DNA of 64,000 bases. Origin: Desulfitobacterium_A sp034927245 (GTDB taxonomy: Bacteria; Bacillota; Desulfitobacteriia; Desulfitobacteriales; Desulfitobacteriaceae). A program made the position numbers and the translations under genes. The stretch is from NCBI RefSeq assembly GCF_034927245.1, contig NZ_JAYFQK010000007.1, positions 1 through 64,000 of the forward strand, given 5' to 3'. Each line of letters begins with the position of its first letter. The first letter of the stretch is position 1. Positions 9,111 through 17,232 of this stretch are shown piece by piece. A model generated the notes under the pieces. The model saw nothing but the letters and a program-made list of their open reading frames with translations, did no database searches and was not told the DNA's origin.

Positions 9111-9506
9111 ATGCTTGATAGCTATTCTTCAAGAAAACAGCGCCAGCATACATATTTAGTCAGTAATCTTTCCGTCGGTATATTGATTATCGCTCTTTCA
9201 GTTAGCTTATTTATCATCGGATTAACAAATATACTCCCCTTAACCATTCCTGTACAATTTGTTGATACCCAATCAAAAGATTACATCGAAGAAGAATTCA
9301 GGCATGCCCGCTGGTTTCCCTTAGTCGAAAGTATCGAAACGACAGAAAATCAGATCACGCTTAATACCTATATCTTCCCCGATCAAAATGGCCAAGAGCT
9401 TGCCGCTGAAATCGTAAAGAATCTTCGTACCGGAGGCGTCAAGGGTGAAATATCTGTCTATGGTAAAAATATGTCCAATCGCTTGCTTGTAAAGAGTAAG
9501 GAATAA
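9111..9506 (+). CDS. Small single-pass membrane protein, unknown function
   Basis: 131 residues with one transmembrane segment at about residues 20-46 and a short basic N-terminus. The remaining ~85 residues are probably extracytoplasmic, with no motif I recognise. The ATG has a good GGAGG site. It stands alone on the plus strand, divergent from the helicase and convergent with the M20 amidohydrolase. The coding call rests on the ribosome site, the membrane segment and a full-length frame. Confidence 0.7.
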   Translation: MLDSYSSRKQRQHTYLVSNLSVGILIIALSVSLFIIGLTNILPLTIPVQFVDTQSKDYIEEEFRHARWFPLVESIETTENQITLNTYIFPDQNGQELAAEIVKNLRTGGVKGEISVYGKNMSNRLLVKSKE

Positions 9507-9529
9507 AGAGTACAGAACAACTTTTCCGT

Positions 9530-10702
9530 CTATTGTCCGCCATTGCCACTCGCTTCTAAAAAGTCCGATGCATACTGAATATAAAGAGCGGTTCCGACTT
9601 CTAACGCATCTTCATCTACATCGTAATGGGGATTATGTTGGGGAAAGACCGCTCCTTTTTCTTGATTTCTTACACCTACTAGGGCAAATACCCCTGATAC
9701 CTTATTCATATATTCCGAAAAATCTTCTCCCGCCGTGACCTTAAAATCTACCGGCTGAGCACCGACTTTACGGACAGCCTGGGTCGCGATCCTTGAAGCC
9801 TCGGGGTCATTGATGATCGAAGCAGAACCCCATTGAAACTCCAATGTTGCTTTGGCACGGTACGCGTGTGCCGTATTTTCAAGAATACGTGTGAGCATCC
9901 CCGGCAGCTGTTTTCGAACCTCAGGGTTAAAGGCGCGAACAGTCCCTGTCATGGTTCCTTCACTGGCAATCACATTATTCCCGGTTCCCGCATTAATGGA
10001 ACCGATACTCACAACCACCGTTTCAAGCGGACTCACTTCCCGGCTCACGATCGACTGCAAATTCATGACGATCGCCGAAGCAGCAAGGACAGCATCAACC
10101 CCTTGCTGTGGAGCGGAACCATGTCCTCCTTTTCCTTGGACATGAATCTTGAAAAAGTCGGCTGAGGCCATTATTGCGCCTTCCTGAACACAAACCTGTC
10201 CTGTTTCCAGATCACTCCAGACATGCTCTCCGAAAACCCCGTCGACTCCTTCAAGCGCACGCTCATCGACCATCTTTTTGGCCCCGTGAGCCACTTCTTC
10301 CGCGGGCTGAAAGATGAGTTTTACAGTGCCTTGAAGTTGATCTTTCATCTCATTTAACACTTTAGCCGCACCTAAAAGCATTGCCATATGACAATCATGC
10401 CCGCAAGCATGCATCAAACCGTTGCTTCTCGATTTGTAATCCACATCTTTAAGTTCCGTAACCGCAAGACCATCCATATCTGCCCTTAACGCAAGCGTTC
10501 TCCCGGGTCTTTTCCCTTCAATTATCCCCACAACACCGGTGCCGGCAACGGTGGAGTAAGGAATTCCTAACTGCTCTAACTCTTGCCGTATCCTTTGCGA
10601 GGTTTTAACCTCCTGAAAACCCAATTCCGGAAATTGGTGGAATTCCCGTCTTAAATTTATGACATAATCTTTATTTTCGCATGCTAATTTACGGATATTC
10701 AC
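9530..10702 (-). CDS. M20-family amidohydrolase (hippurate/IAA-amino-acid hydrolase type)
   Basis: 390-residue metal-dependent aminoacylase/carboxypeptidase of the M20D group, cleaving N-acyl amino acids. Metal-site motifs are present: RADMDGL, ACGHDCHMAML, the PAEE pair in FQPAEEVAHGA, GEHVWSD and the C-terminal HNPHYDVDE. A dimerisation domain lies in between (GGHGSAPQQGVDAV). A TTG at 10729 would add nine residues, but AGGAGG lies just before the GTG at 10702, which is chosen. Natural substrate unknown; N-acetyl-diaminopimelate deacetylase is another possibility. Confidence 0.9.
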   Translation of the reverse strand: MNIRKLACENKDYVINLRREFHQFPELGFQEVKTSQRIRQELEQLGIPYSTVAGTGVVGIIEGKRPGRTLALRADMDGLAVTELKDVDYKSRSNGLMHACGHDCHMAMLLGAAKVLNEMKDQLQGTVKLIFQPAEEVAHGAKKMVDERALEGVDGVFGEHVWSDLETGQVCVQEGAIMASADFFKIHVQGKGGHGSAPQQGVDAVLAASAIVMNLQSIVSREVSPLETVVVSIGSINAGTGNNVIASEGTMTGTVRAFNPEVRKQLPGMLTRILENTAHAYRAKATLEFQWGSASIINDPEASRIATQAVRKVGAQPVDFKVTAGEDFSEYMNKVSGVFALVGVRNQEKGAVFPQHNPHYDVDEDALEVGTALYIQYASDFLEASGNGGQ

Positions 10703-10842
10703 ATCTCTCCCTCCTTCAGAATAACACAAGTCACATACTTTTCCCTACCATATCACATACTTTCTCTGAATAGAAGCTTATAATAGAGTTACCCAAAAGT
10801 TATTCATTTAAAGCTTACCCATTAGAAGGAGGTCTTTTTGGT

Positions 10843-11196
10843 ATGTCTAATATCATGAAAAACATTGGATTTTCCCAAGTACTTAATCTTAAGGATTTGA
10901 TCTCTTATCAAAAAGGACAGGTTCTCAGCATGACAATTGCTCAGATTCCTGCGGTCAATGTAACCTTATTTTCTCTGGATGCAGGAGAAGGAATCAGCAC
11001 CCATACGACCGCCGGTGATGCCATCGTTCAAATTCTCGACGGTGAAGCAGATATTACGATCGGAGATCAAACCCTTACCGTCAAAGAAGGCGAAACGGTG
11101 ATCATGCCCTCCGATATCCCCCATGCCCTCGAAGCCCGCAAAGCCTTTAAAATGCTGCTCACTGTCATCAAGCAGCCTTCAACCTACAAAAGCTGA
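10843..11196 (+). CDS. Cupin-domain protein
   Basis: 117-residue single-domain cupin. The fold is visible as the motif around GISTHTTAGDAIVQILDGEA and the second motif GETVIMPSDIPHALEA. The first motif has fewer histidines than usual (HTTAGD). Such small cupins bind a metal or small ligand; no reaction can be assigned. AAGGAGG precedes the ATG. Monocistronic, ending at a strong bidirectional terminator. Confidence 0.85.
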   Translation: MSNIMKNIGFSQVLNLKDLISYQKGQVLSMTIAQIPAVNVTLFSLDAGEGISTHTTAGDAIVQILDGEADITIGDQTLTVKEGETVIMPSDIPHALEARKAFKMLLTVIKQPSTYKS

Positions 11197-11224
11197 ATCA
11201 AGCTTTAAGAACGAATTTAAAGCA

Positions 11225-11262
11225 AAAGGGATCGTTGCAAGATAATAGCAACGATCCTTTCT
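11225..11262. terminator. Bidirectional terminator
   Basis: GGATCGTTGC/GCAACGATCC hairpin flanked by A-rich and T-rich sides, placed between the convergent cupin (+) and SSS transporter (-) genes. Confidence 0.85.
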
Positions 11263-11285
11263 CGTCCTTAATTAGGCTAAAAGTT

Positions 11286-12725
11286 TTAGGCCTTAATCCC
11301 AAATGTCACCGATTCCGATACAACTTTCTTTCCGGCCGGATACTGAATCCGCTGTGAATCAAAAAGCGGAACCACCAAGAACGTCGCAAGGCAAATTATC
11401 CATTCAAGATAAATCACGTGCGGGAAAATCCGAATGGCCGGAACAAACTGCCACAGCACCAACCCAATAATTCCCACAAGGGTAGTGTAGAAAGCTGAGC
11501 TTTTGCGAGCCATACCCGGGAAAAATACCGTAAATAAGAACACGATAGTAAAGGCCGTCGTTAAGCTAAGGCCGATCAACAGAGTTTTAACAATCCCGCT
11601 GACGCTTAAGGCTAAAGCAAAGGTCAGAGCCCCCAGGGCCATAACCGCAATCTTCGTTACCCTCATCAGTTTCTTATCATCACACTCGGGGTTTAAAAAC
11701 CTTTTATAAATATCCTGTGAAAAAAGCGTGGCTGAACCGAGCAGCAAAGTTCCGGCGGTTGAAACATCTGCAGCCCATAGCGCCGCTAATGTTACCCCTG
11801 CAATATAAGGGTTTAAGGACATAATCATCTGAGGCAAAGCTAACGTCGCGCTCATGGAAGGAAACATGGCTTTCCCCGCAATACCCATCAAAGCTGCGAG
11901 AAAACCGATCGGCAGCATCATCAAGCCCCCGATAACAAAACCATTCCGCGCTGTCTTCGAATCTTTAGCCCCACATGCGATTTGCACCACACCCTGTGCG
12001 GAAAAACATTGCGTAACCATGACTGCAAACCAACTGGCAATCGCGACCCAACCTAAACCATCCACAAAATGAAAATAAGGAACCTCTTGGGGAACTTGCG
12101 CTGCGATTGAAGCAATTCCCCCCTGGCCGCTGACGGTTAAGACTGTTGCAATTCCTATCCCCAGATAAATCAGAGCAACATTTAAGATATTGGAAAGTCC
12201 TGATGACCACATCCCACCGACAAAGGTAATTCCAATAAAAACGAGTGCACTTGTAACCATGCCTGTGCGCAGGGTAAAAACCGAGGGCAGCATAGATGCC
12301 AGGATGGCTCCCCCCGCTAGGTATTGCATCGAAGTCGTGACCAGAAGAATCGTAATTTGGCTCGCTACGGCGATAGCCCGTCCCTTCACATCATAGAATT
12401 TTTCAAACATCTCGGGTACAGTCGTTACATTGAGCTCGCGATATTTTCCGGCTGCAAACAGGCCCATGGCAATTGCGCCCGCGCCCCATGCCACATTATA
12501 CCAGCCCGCAGCTAAGCCTACGCTATAGGCTTGTTCAGCTACCCCGATTGTGGATGCGCCGCCGATGGCCAAACCCGTAATCGAGACGGCTACTAAAGGC
12601 GTAGTCAGCTTACGGCCGGCCAGTACATAGCCCTCAGAGCCCTTGGCCAAGTGTTTAGCGAAAACACTAATCACAAAAAGAGCCGCAATATAGAGTAAAA
12701 CGATAATCAACGGAATATTAATCAT
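11286..12725 (-). CDS. Sodium:solute symporter (SSS family)
   Basis: 479-residue inner-membrane symporter with about 12-13 hydrophobic segments. The N-terminal part matches the SSS/SLC5 family (AGRKLTTPLVAVSITGLAIGGASTIGVAEQAY). The start overlaps the LarA-like gene by 8 bases, so the two are probably translationally coupled. That suggests uptake of a 2-hydroxyacid or related carboxylate, but no substrate residue can be read. Confidence 0.93.
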   Translation of the reverse strand: MINIPLIIVLLYIAALFVISVFAKHLAKGSEGYVLAGRKLTTPLVAVSITGLAIGGASTIGVAEQAYSVGLAAGWYNVAWGAGAIAMGLFAAGKYRELNVTTVPEMFEKFYDVKGRAIAVASQITILLVTTSMQYLAGGAILASMLPSVFTLRTGMVTSALVFIGITFVGGMWSSGLSNILNVALIYLGIGIATVLTVSGQGGIASIAAQVPQEVPYFHFVDGLGWVAIASWFAVMVTQCFSAQGVVQIACGAKDSKTARNGFVIGGLMMLPIGFLAALMGIAGKAMFPSMSATLALPQMIMSLNPYIAGVTLAALWAADVSTAGTLLLGSATLFSQDIYKRFLNPECDDKKLMRVTKIAVMALGALTFALALSVSGIVKTLLIGLSLTTAFTIVFLFTVFFPGMARKSSAFYTTLVGIIGLVLWQFVPAIRIFPHVIYLEWIICLATFLVVPLFDSQRIQYPAGKKVVSESVTFGIKA

Positions 12726-14007
12726 TTCGTCCTCGTCCCTTCCACAGTGGGATCGTTGCCCCGCCGTAAGGCATAATGATGATATCCTGTTTCTCTTTAT
12801 TTACACCGGCAGCGTTCAAAGCCTCCTCTAAGGAGTTGACCCCCACAATATTCATCGGTTTTACCAGTTCCGGAGCAATCGTCGAATACAAAACCACGTT
12901 GGCCTTTCGGGAAGCTTCAACAGCCGCATAAAAGATATAGCCCGGAATCGTAAAGTTCTTCCGCAACTCCGGATCTAATGTACCTCTATGAAGAGGGTCA
13001 CTCCACCCGAAAAACGCATCAGCTCCCGCTCCATCCCGGCACTCTGCCAGCATTAAGATGGTCCCCCCCGGTTTAACCGCCAAGGAAGCATTAAATAACG
13101 TTTTCGTCCCTTGATAGAGCGAAATATCCTTTGGAAAGCCTCCGCAGCTGGCAATGACTAAATCCGCTTTTTGTTCAATCGGAACACCGAATTTTTCATC
13201 AGCCCAGCGGCAGCCCTCTTCCCATGCCGTCAGCCAGTGGCCGCCTACTAAACGCGCAATTTTGCCGTTCGTATGAATAATGACATTAACCAGAAATTCC
13301 GGGTTAACGAATTCTGTCGCATCAACCATATCCGCATGTAAAGGGTTTCCCTCTAAAGCTCCTACCCCAATCAAAGGATTCGAGCGTTCAGCATTCGGAT
13401 CGAGGGCATGCAAATGATTCTGAGCAATTGTCTTGCGGCTGGATACTCCGGGCAGAATCGATTTCCGTCCGCCGCCAAAACCGGCCATGAGATGATGAAC
13501 AATACCCCCGGTCAGAATCACTTTGCGTTCCATGACCCATTTATTGACAATCACTTCTGTCCCACGCGGTGTTGTTCCGACATAGACCATTTCCGAATCA
13601 TCACAATTATGATCGATAATCTCAATCCGGTTATAAAGATCCTCCCCCACGATTGTCTTATGTTCCTCAGGCGTTTGCCTGCGATGTGTTCCGGTAGCCA
13701 CCAGTATCAAAATATCCCGATCGGGAATTCCTAACGCGTTCAAGCGCTTTACAATAAAAGGCAGAAATTCATGAAGCTTCACAAGCCGTGTGATATCACT
13801 GACCACAATCGTGACTTTATCTCCGGCATGAAAATGTTCATTAAAAGGTTGCGTTCCCACCGGATGATCTAAAATCTCTTGAACTGCCTTTTCAACATCA
13901 TCAACGCACGCAATCTCCTGCGCGTGCAGCTCTTGAATCACGTTTTCTTGCTCTAAATTAAACATTAAATATCCTTCACCATATTTAAGCTTGTACTCTT
14001 GTTTCAT
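12718..14007 (-). CDS. larA: LarA-like nickel-pincer racemase/epimerase (DUF2088)
   Basis: 429-residue protein of the lactate racemase family, which uses the nickel-pincer nucleotide to racemise 2-hydroxyacids. The expected catalytic residues are visible: His in VATGTHRRQTPEE, HH in GGIVHHLMAGFGGGRK with the cofactor-binding lysine at its end, and the later His in IAQNHLHALD. GGAGG precedes the ATG. No larB/C/E cofactor genes are in the window. LarA relatives act on various hydroxyacids, so the substrate is open; the coupled SSS transporter implies an imported one. Confidence 0.88.
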   Translation of the reverse strand: MKQEYKLKYGEGYLMFNLEQENVIQELHAQEIACVDDVEKAVQEILDHPVGTQPFNEHFHAGDKVTIVVSDITRLVKLHEFLPFIVKRLNALGIPDRDILILVATGTHRRQTPEEHKTIVGEDLYNRIEIIDHNCDDSEMVYVGTTPRGTEVIVNKWVMERKVILTGGIVHHLMAGFGGGRKSILPGVSSRKTIAQNHLHALDPNAERSNPLIGVGALEGNPLHADMVDATEFVNPEFLVNVIIHTNGKIARLVGGHWLTAWEEGCRWADEKFGVPIEQKADLVIASCGGFPKDISLYQGTKTLFNASLAVKPGGTILMLAECRDGAGADAFFGWSDPLHRGTLDPELRKNFTIPGYIFYAAVEASRKANVVLYSTIAPELVKPMNIVGVNSLEEALNAAGVNKEKQDIIIMPYGGATIPLWKGRGRND

Positions 14008-14047
14008 TTAAATTCCTCCAATAACTGTAAAACCTAAAGAAAATAGA

Positions 14048-14079
14048 GAAAATAATAAAGCACCCCATAGGGGTGCTTT
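14048..14079 (-). terminator. Hairpin in the leader of the LarA-SSS operon
   Basis: 10-bp stem AAAGCACCCC/GGGGTGCTTT with a TAT loop, followed on the minus strand by ATTATTTTC, about 50 bases upstream of the LarA start. It resembles an attenuator; no known riboswitch core was seen in front of it. The 358-base gap to the Fic gene holds nothing else besides the fic operator-like repeat. Confidence 0.5.
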
Positions 14080-14314
14080 CAAAGACGCACACTACACCTC
14101 CTACCATCCTTCCCATTTTAAGTTTTCCAATCCGATCATTATTCTTCCAAGAACTGTACCCTACAATACTACTGACCTACATCTACTACACATCTACAGT
14201 TTCTTATATCTACAGTTTTATATTAGCTTAATTAACATACCCTGACAAGGCATAACCAAACAGTCTATATTTTCAAAACAATTGGTTAGAAAAAAAATGA
14301 TCGTCAATACTATA

Positions 14315-14340
14315 TGGTATACTGATACTAATTGATACCA
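14315..14340. promoter_or_regulatory. Inverted repeat at the fic promoter
   Basis: TGGTAT...ATACCA palindrome with an inner GATAC/GATAC direct repeat, overlapping a TATACT -10-like box about 30-50 bases before the fic start. A plausible repressor site. Confidence 0.4.
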
Positions 14341-14365
14341 TTTTATATCAAAAGGCGGTGCAACC

Positions 14366-15532
14366 ATGAATGCCAAAGAGCTTGCAAGAATGATCAATGA
14401 CAAGCATTTTTTTGACCTCAAGAAGATGCAGTATAAATATTCTCCTGAGAGCGTTACAGAAATGCTCGAAGCACTGAGGGAGATGAGCTGTGCACAGTTA
14501 GCTTTGAAAGATTTTGAGGAACAGCCTTGTGTATATCTGCCCGCACAGAGTCTTATCCCCACAAGCATTATGAAAAAGCTATTAGCAGCCAACACCTTCA
14601 AGGAATCGTTTGGGTTAAAGGCGATGGAGGAAGAAATTGATTCCACATTGCAAATTGAAAACATTCAGTCAAACAGGGATAGTGTTCGGAAAATTTTACA
14701 GGGATTCGCCCCCGAGAATGAAGAAGAAAATCGTATTCTAGGCATGAAAAAAGGGCTTGAATTCATCGGTGATCCCACAAATAAAATTACCGAGGAAAAC
14801 CTGCATCGACTGTATATGCTGTCTGTCGGGAATTTTTTAGAGAGAGATGACAAGCTGCCAAAGGGTAGTTTTTATCGGAACGACACCGTTTATATCGTGG
14901 GCGATAAGCCCTACCATGAAGGACTAAGCCCAAAACTGTTGCCAAACCACATGGGAGAACTTGTTCAGTTCGCAAACCAAAAGGATGATATTCCCGAACT
15001 TGCCAAGGCATGTATGCTGCATTTTTATATTGCCTATCTGCATCCCTATTTTGATGGCAACGGCAGAACGGCTCGGCTTGTTCACCTGTGGTATTTGGTA
15101 CAGCAAGGCTTTTCCTCAACGCTTTTTTATGCATATTCTAAACATATCAACAACTCAAAAAGCAAGTACTACAACAGTTTCCTGAATATCGAAGAAAACT
15201 ACAAAATCAGCAAGCTGCTTGATATGACGCCCTTTATCCGCTACTTCAAGGAAAATGTATACGACAAAATTGATGCCGCAAGCGGTGATATGCCCGTGCC
15301 CCAAATCTTCACCCAGGCGATGCGGGACGGCAAAATCACCGAGAAAGAGCGTGACTTGTGGAACTTTGTTCTCTCTGTCTATGGGGACGGTCAGTTCTCC
15401 ACCAAGCAACTGGAAAAAGACTTCGGTAACGCCGCCTATGCTACCATCCGCAGCTTTGTGCTGAAGTTTGAAAAGCTCGGACTGCTGACTTCTCAAAGGT
15501 TTGGCAATCGGGTAAAGTATGGGGTGAGATAA
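14366..15532 (+). CDS. Fic-domain protein (AMP transferase, class II)
   Basis: 388-residue Fic protein expected to transfer AMP, or another phosphate-containing group, to a target hydroxyl. The active site is canonical: HPYFDGNGRTAR (about residues 229-240). The N-terminal inhibitory helix carries TLQIEN, matching [S/T]xxxE[G/N], so it is a self-inhibited class II enzyme. The C-terminal ~80 residues look like a winged helix, as in other stand-alone Fic proteins. GGCGG precedes the ATG. It borders a cluster of toxin-antitoxin genes and remnants. Confidence 0.93.
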   Translation: MNAKELARMINDKHFFDLKKMQYKYSPESVTEMLEALREMSCAQLALKDFEEQPCVYLPAQSLIPTSIMKKLLAANTFKESFGLKAMEEEIDSTLQIENIQSNRDSVRKILQGFAPENEEENRILGMKKGLEFIGDPTNKITEENLHRLYMLSVGNFLERDDKLPKGSFYRNDTVYIVGDKPYHEGLSPKLLPNHMGELVQFANQKDDIPELAKACMLHFYIAYLHPYFDGNGRTARLVHLWYLVQQGFSSTLFYAYSKHINNSKSKYYNSFLNIEENYKISKLLDMTPFIRYFKENVYDKIDAASGDMPVPQIFTQAMRDGKITEKERDLWNFVLSVYGDGQFSTKQLEKDFGNAAYATIRSFVLKFEKLGLLTSQRFGNRVKYGVR

Positions 15533-15592
15533 AGGTAGACTTTCATTGAAAGTTTAAAGGGATGAACTGGCGCAGGGCGTTTTTCTGTTAAT

Positions 15593-15767
15593 TCAGTTTT
15601 TCTCTAATTGTAGCTCTGCTAACATGATTTGTTCTAACCGTCTTATATCAGGAAAAACCACGTTTTTACCTCTATAAGTGAGTTGCCGGAGCTGTTGTAT
15701 ATTGGATCGAACTTCTTGTGAAGTATTCATCATTGATATGATAAACATATCCCTCTTGAAATTTCAT
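15593..15767 (-). pseudogene. Remnant of a type III toxin (CptN/ToxN-like)
   Basis: The ATG at 15767 starts MKFQEGYVYHINDEYF, the typical N-terminus of ToxN/CptN-type endoribonucleases, then the frame runs into a stop after 31 codons. Another frame continues from the same place and ends NVVFPDIRRLEQIMLAELQ before a stop at 15593, which resembles the C-terminal end of such toxins. The middle ~100 residues are missing. GGTGG precedes the ATG. Upstream lie a hairpin, tandem repeats and a promoter, in the exact order of a type III system. Identification is from memory of the family, not a search. Confidence 0.6.
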
Positions 15768-15787
15768 AATTCACCACCTAATTATGA

Positions 15788-15817
15788 GTGTAGCCCTATC
15801 TTTCGATAGGGCTACAC
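15788..15817 (-). terminator. Hairpin between RNA antitoxin and toxin remnant
   Basis: Perfect 13-bp stem GTGTAGCCCTATC/GATAGGGCTACAC with a 4-base loop, without a strong U run. In type III loci a leaky terminator at this point sets the RNA:toxin ratio. Confidence 0.65.
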
Positions 15818-15821
15818 TACT

Positions 15822-15916
15822 ATTTTCGAGCCGATCATTTTTAACGTCGCCAACGGTGGGCGAACAATATTTTTCGAGCCGATCATTTATAAGCCGCCAA
15901 CGGTGGGCGAACAATA
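15822..15916 (-). ncRNA. Type III antitoxin RNA repeats (CptI/ToxI-like)
   Basis: Two tandem units of 48 and 47 bases (15822-15869 and 15870-15916) that differ only in the middle. The shared minus-strand parts are TATTGTTCGCCCACCGTTGG and AATGATCGGCTCGAAAA. A third unit begins with a short partial copy at 15917-15923. A promoter lies directly upstream, and a hairpin and the toxin remnant lie downstream, as in cptIN/toxIN loci where each repeat is a pseudoknotted antitoxin unit. Confidence 0.65.
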
Positions 15917-15950
15917 TTTTCGGTGAGTGATATTTCCACTCTATACTAGT

Positions 15951-15979
15951 ATTATACACAGAAGTCGAAAATATGTCGA
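15951..15979 (-). promoter_or_regulatory. Promoter of the type III antitoxin RNA
   Basis: Minus strand TCGACA, 17 bases, TATAAT, about 35 bases before the first repeat. It lies within what may be a decayed plus-strand reading frame ending at 16058. Confidence 0.65.
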
Positions 15980-16069
15980 AAAATTTCAATGCGGAGTAAC
16001 GCCGGATGAACTGGACAGCTATTTAGAAAGCATTATAGATGAGGTTGAACATAGATAAGTAGCTCATAT

Positions 16070-16336
16070 TTATCTTCCAAAATGCTTTTTCTTTAAGCTC
16101 GACAGGGCTTCTCTTGCATCTATAAGCTGACCGTCAGAAGTATACTCGGCTTCGGCCTCCGCGATTGCCGCATCGAGTTCACGATCCTCCAGCATGGAAT
16201 CAAAGGTTTCAATGCTCATAACAACCAAGTCGCCATAGCCATTTTTCGTTATGAATATAGGTTCTTTCTTGGCATGGCAAAGGTCAGAAATTTCATTGGT
16301 TTTTCTCAAATCAGTAATCGGTCTTATTTGGGGCAT
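16070..16336 (-). CDS. Phd/YefM-type antitoxin, orphan
   Basis: 88-residue antitoxin of the Phd/YefM family: N-terminal DNA-binding half with IRPITDLRKTNEISDLC, then the signature PIFITKNGYGDLVVMSIETF. The C-terminal helix is acidic and then basic. AGGGAGG precedes the ATG. Such genes normally sit directly upstream of a RelE or Doc toxin, but nothing follows on this strand before the type III remnant. The nearest RelE toxin is on the opposite strand with its own antitoxin. Confidence 0.88.
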   Translation of the reverse strand: MPQIRPITDLRKTNEISDLCHAKKEPIFITKNGYGDLVVMSIETFDSMLEDRELDAAIAEAEAEYTSDGQLIDAREALSSLKKKHFGR

Positions 16337-16561
16337 GGTTGTAGCCTCCCTTCACGTACATCATTATAGCATTATTATATACATTGGAATACCCCCACCT
16401 ATTGACCATCACCTTCGGTGTTAGCTTACGATTGTGTCGAGGTGATATATATGTTAAACTGCATCACATAGACCAAAGCCGACCGGGGTACCTGGGGAGA
16501 AAGGCGGCGTAAAGATTAAAGAGCTAGAAATGCTAAATCACTAACGAAAGGAGGCTGAGCA

Positions 16562-16813
16562 ATGTACCAAGTAATCGTTACTAAGTCAGCAGACAAGGAC
16601 ATCGCGAAGCTCCATCCCACTGTTAGGCAAGCCGTAGAATCCGCGCTTCCTGGCCTTAAGAATTGGCAAGGGAATATAATTAAATTGACTGACACCCGTA
16701 ATGAATATCGACTCCGCATCGGTCGGTATAGAGTACTATTTGAACTAAAAAATGGTACAATATACGTATACGGCGTGGATGATCGTAAAGAAGCTTACAA
16801 GCATAGGAGGTAA
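16562..16813 (+). CDS. RelE/ParE-family toxin
   Basis: 83-residue toxin of the RelE superfamily, most likely a ribosome-associated mRNA interferase. Typical pattern: YQVIVTKSADKDIAKL, central GNIIKLTD, NEYRLRIGRYRVLFE, and C-terminal YVYGVDDRKEAYKHRR. AAAGGAGG lies before the ATG. The toxin precedes its antitoxin by four bases, the reverse of the usual order but common for some RelE and HigB pairs. Confidence 0.9.
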   Translation: MYQVIVTKSADKDIAKLHPTVRQAVESALPGLKNWQGNIIKLTDTRNEYRLRIGRYRVLFELKNGTIYVYGVDDRKEAYKHRR

Positions 16814-16817
16814 GCCC

Positions 16818-16997
16818 ATGAATGTAAATGCAAAGGACCTCATTAAGGAGTACGTGGAGGGCATTCAGGATAGCGAAGCGGAAAAACTGCTCCGCTATAT
16901 TCAGGAAAACTTCGAGGTCGTGAAAACTAAAGAGGATGAGGAAGTTTTCGAGCGTGGACGGAAAGAAGTTGAATCCGGCGAGTATCGGATACTCTAA
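16818..16997 (+). CDS. Small antitoxin paired with RelE
   Basis: 59-residue acidic protein (KDLIKEYVEGIQDSEAEKLL) directly after the RelE toxin. The ATG at 16818 has AGGAGG 6-8 bases upstream, which overlaps the toxin's last codons. The longer frame from 16752 lies inside the toxin gene and is not the true start. Short proteins of this composition are common as antitoxins of this arrangement. A terminator follows at 17016. Confidence 0.75.
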   Translation: MNVNAKDLIKEYVEGIQDSEAEKLLRYIQENFEVVKTKEDEEVFERGRKEVESGEYRIL

Positions 16998-17015
16998 TCT
17001 TCCAGGAAGAACCTT

Positions 17016-17043
17016 AAGCATAGTCAAATGGCTATGCTTTTTG
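17016..17043 (+). terminator. Terminator of the RelE pair
   Basis: AAGCATAG/CTATGCTT hairpin followed by TTTTTG on the plus strand. Confidence 0.8.
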
Positions 17044-17173
17044 ATTTGCCTAAAAGTGAGCTTTTGCTCTCGTTTGTACCTCCTGATTCGAGGGGCAGAA
17101 ACGGAAACAAAAACTAAGAGGGACGGGCGGAAAGAATGGTTGAAATGGAATTAAGAATTAAGGAAACTAACAA

Positions 17174-17198
17174 AGGGCTGTTGCATTGCAACAGCCCT
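17174..17198 (-). terminator. GGGCTGTTGCA palindrome after the RND pump gene
   Basis: AGGGCTGTTGCA-T-TGCAACAGCCCT, followed on the minus strand by TTGTTAGTTT. The same core recurs at 7.1, 44.1, 48.6, 53.4 and 55.0 kb. Confidence 0.75.
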
Positions 17199-17232
17199 CA
17201 GTTTAGTGGATATCCACCTTATAGATTTACTT

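Noticed and set aside
14040..14140. T-box or other known riboswitch before larA
   Set aside because: Only a simple hairpin is seen; no T-box TGGNACC-type sequence or aptamer core could be found.
14218..14664. 148-residue minus-strand frame upstream of and within fic
   Set aside because: Overlaps the fic promoter and the start of fic; no ribosome site or known domain.
15822..15923. CRISPR array
   Set aside because: Only two adjacent ~47-base units without spacers and with no cas genes; the layout fits a type III antitoxin.
15940..16058. Plus-strand protein remnant ending VTPDELDSYLESIIDEVEHR
   Set aside because: An open frame of about 40 codons with plausible composition, but no start, ribosome site or recognisable family; it overlaps the type III promoter.
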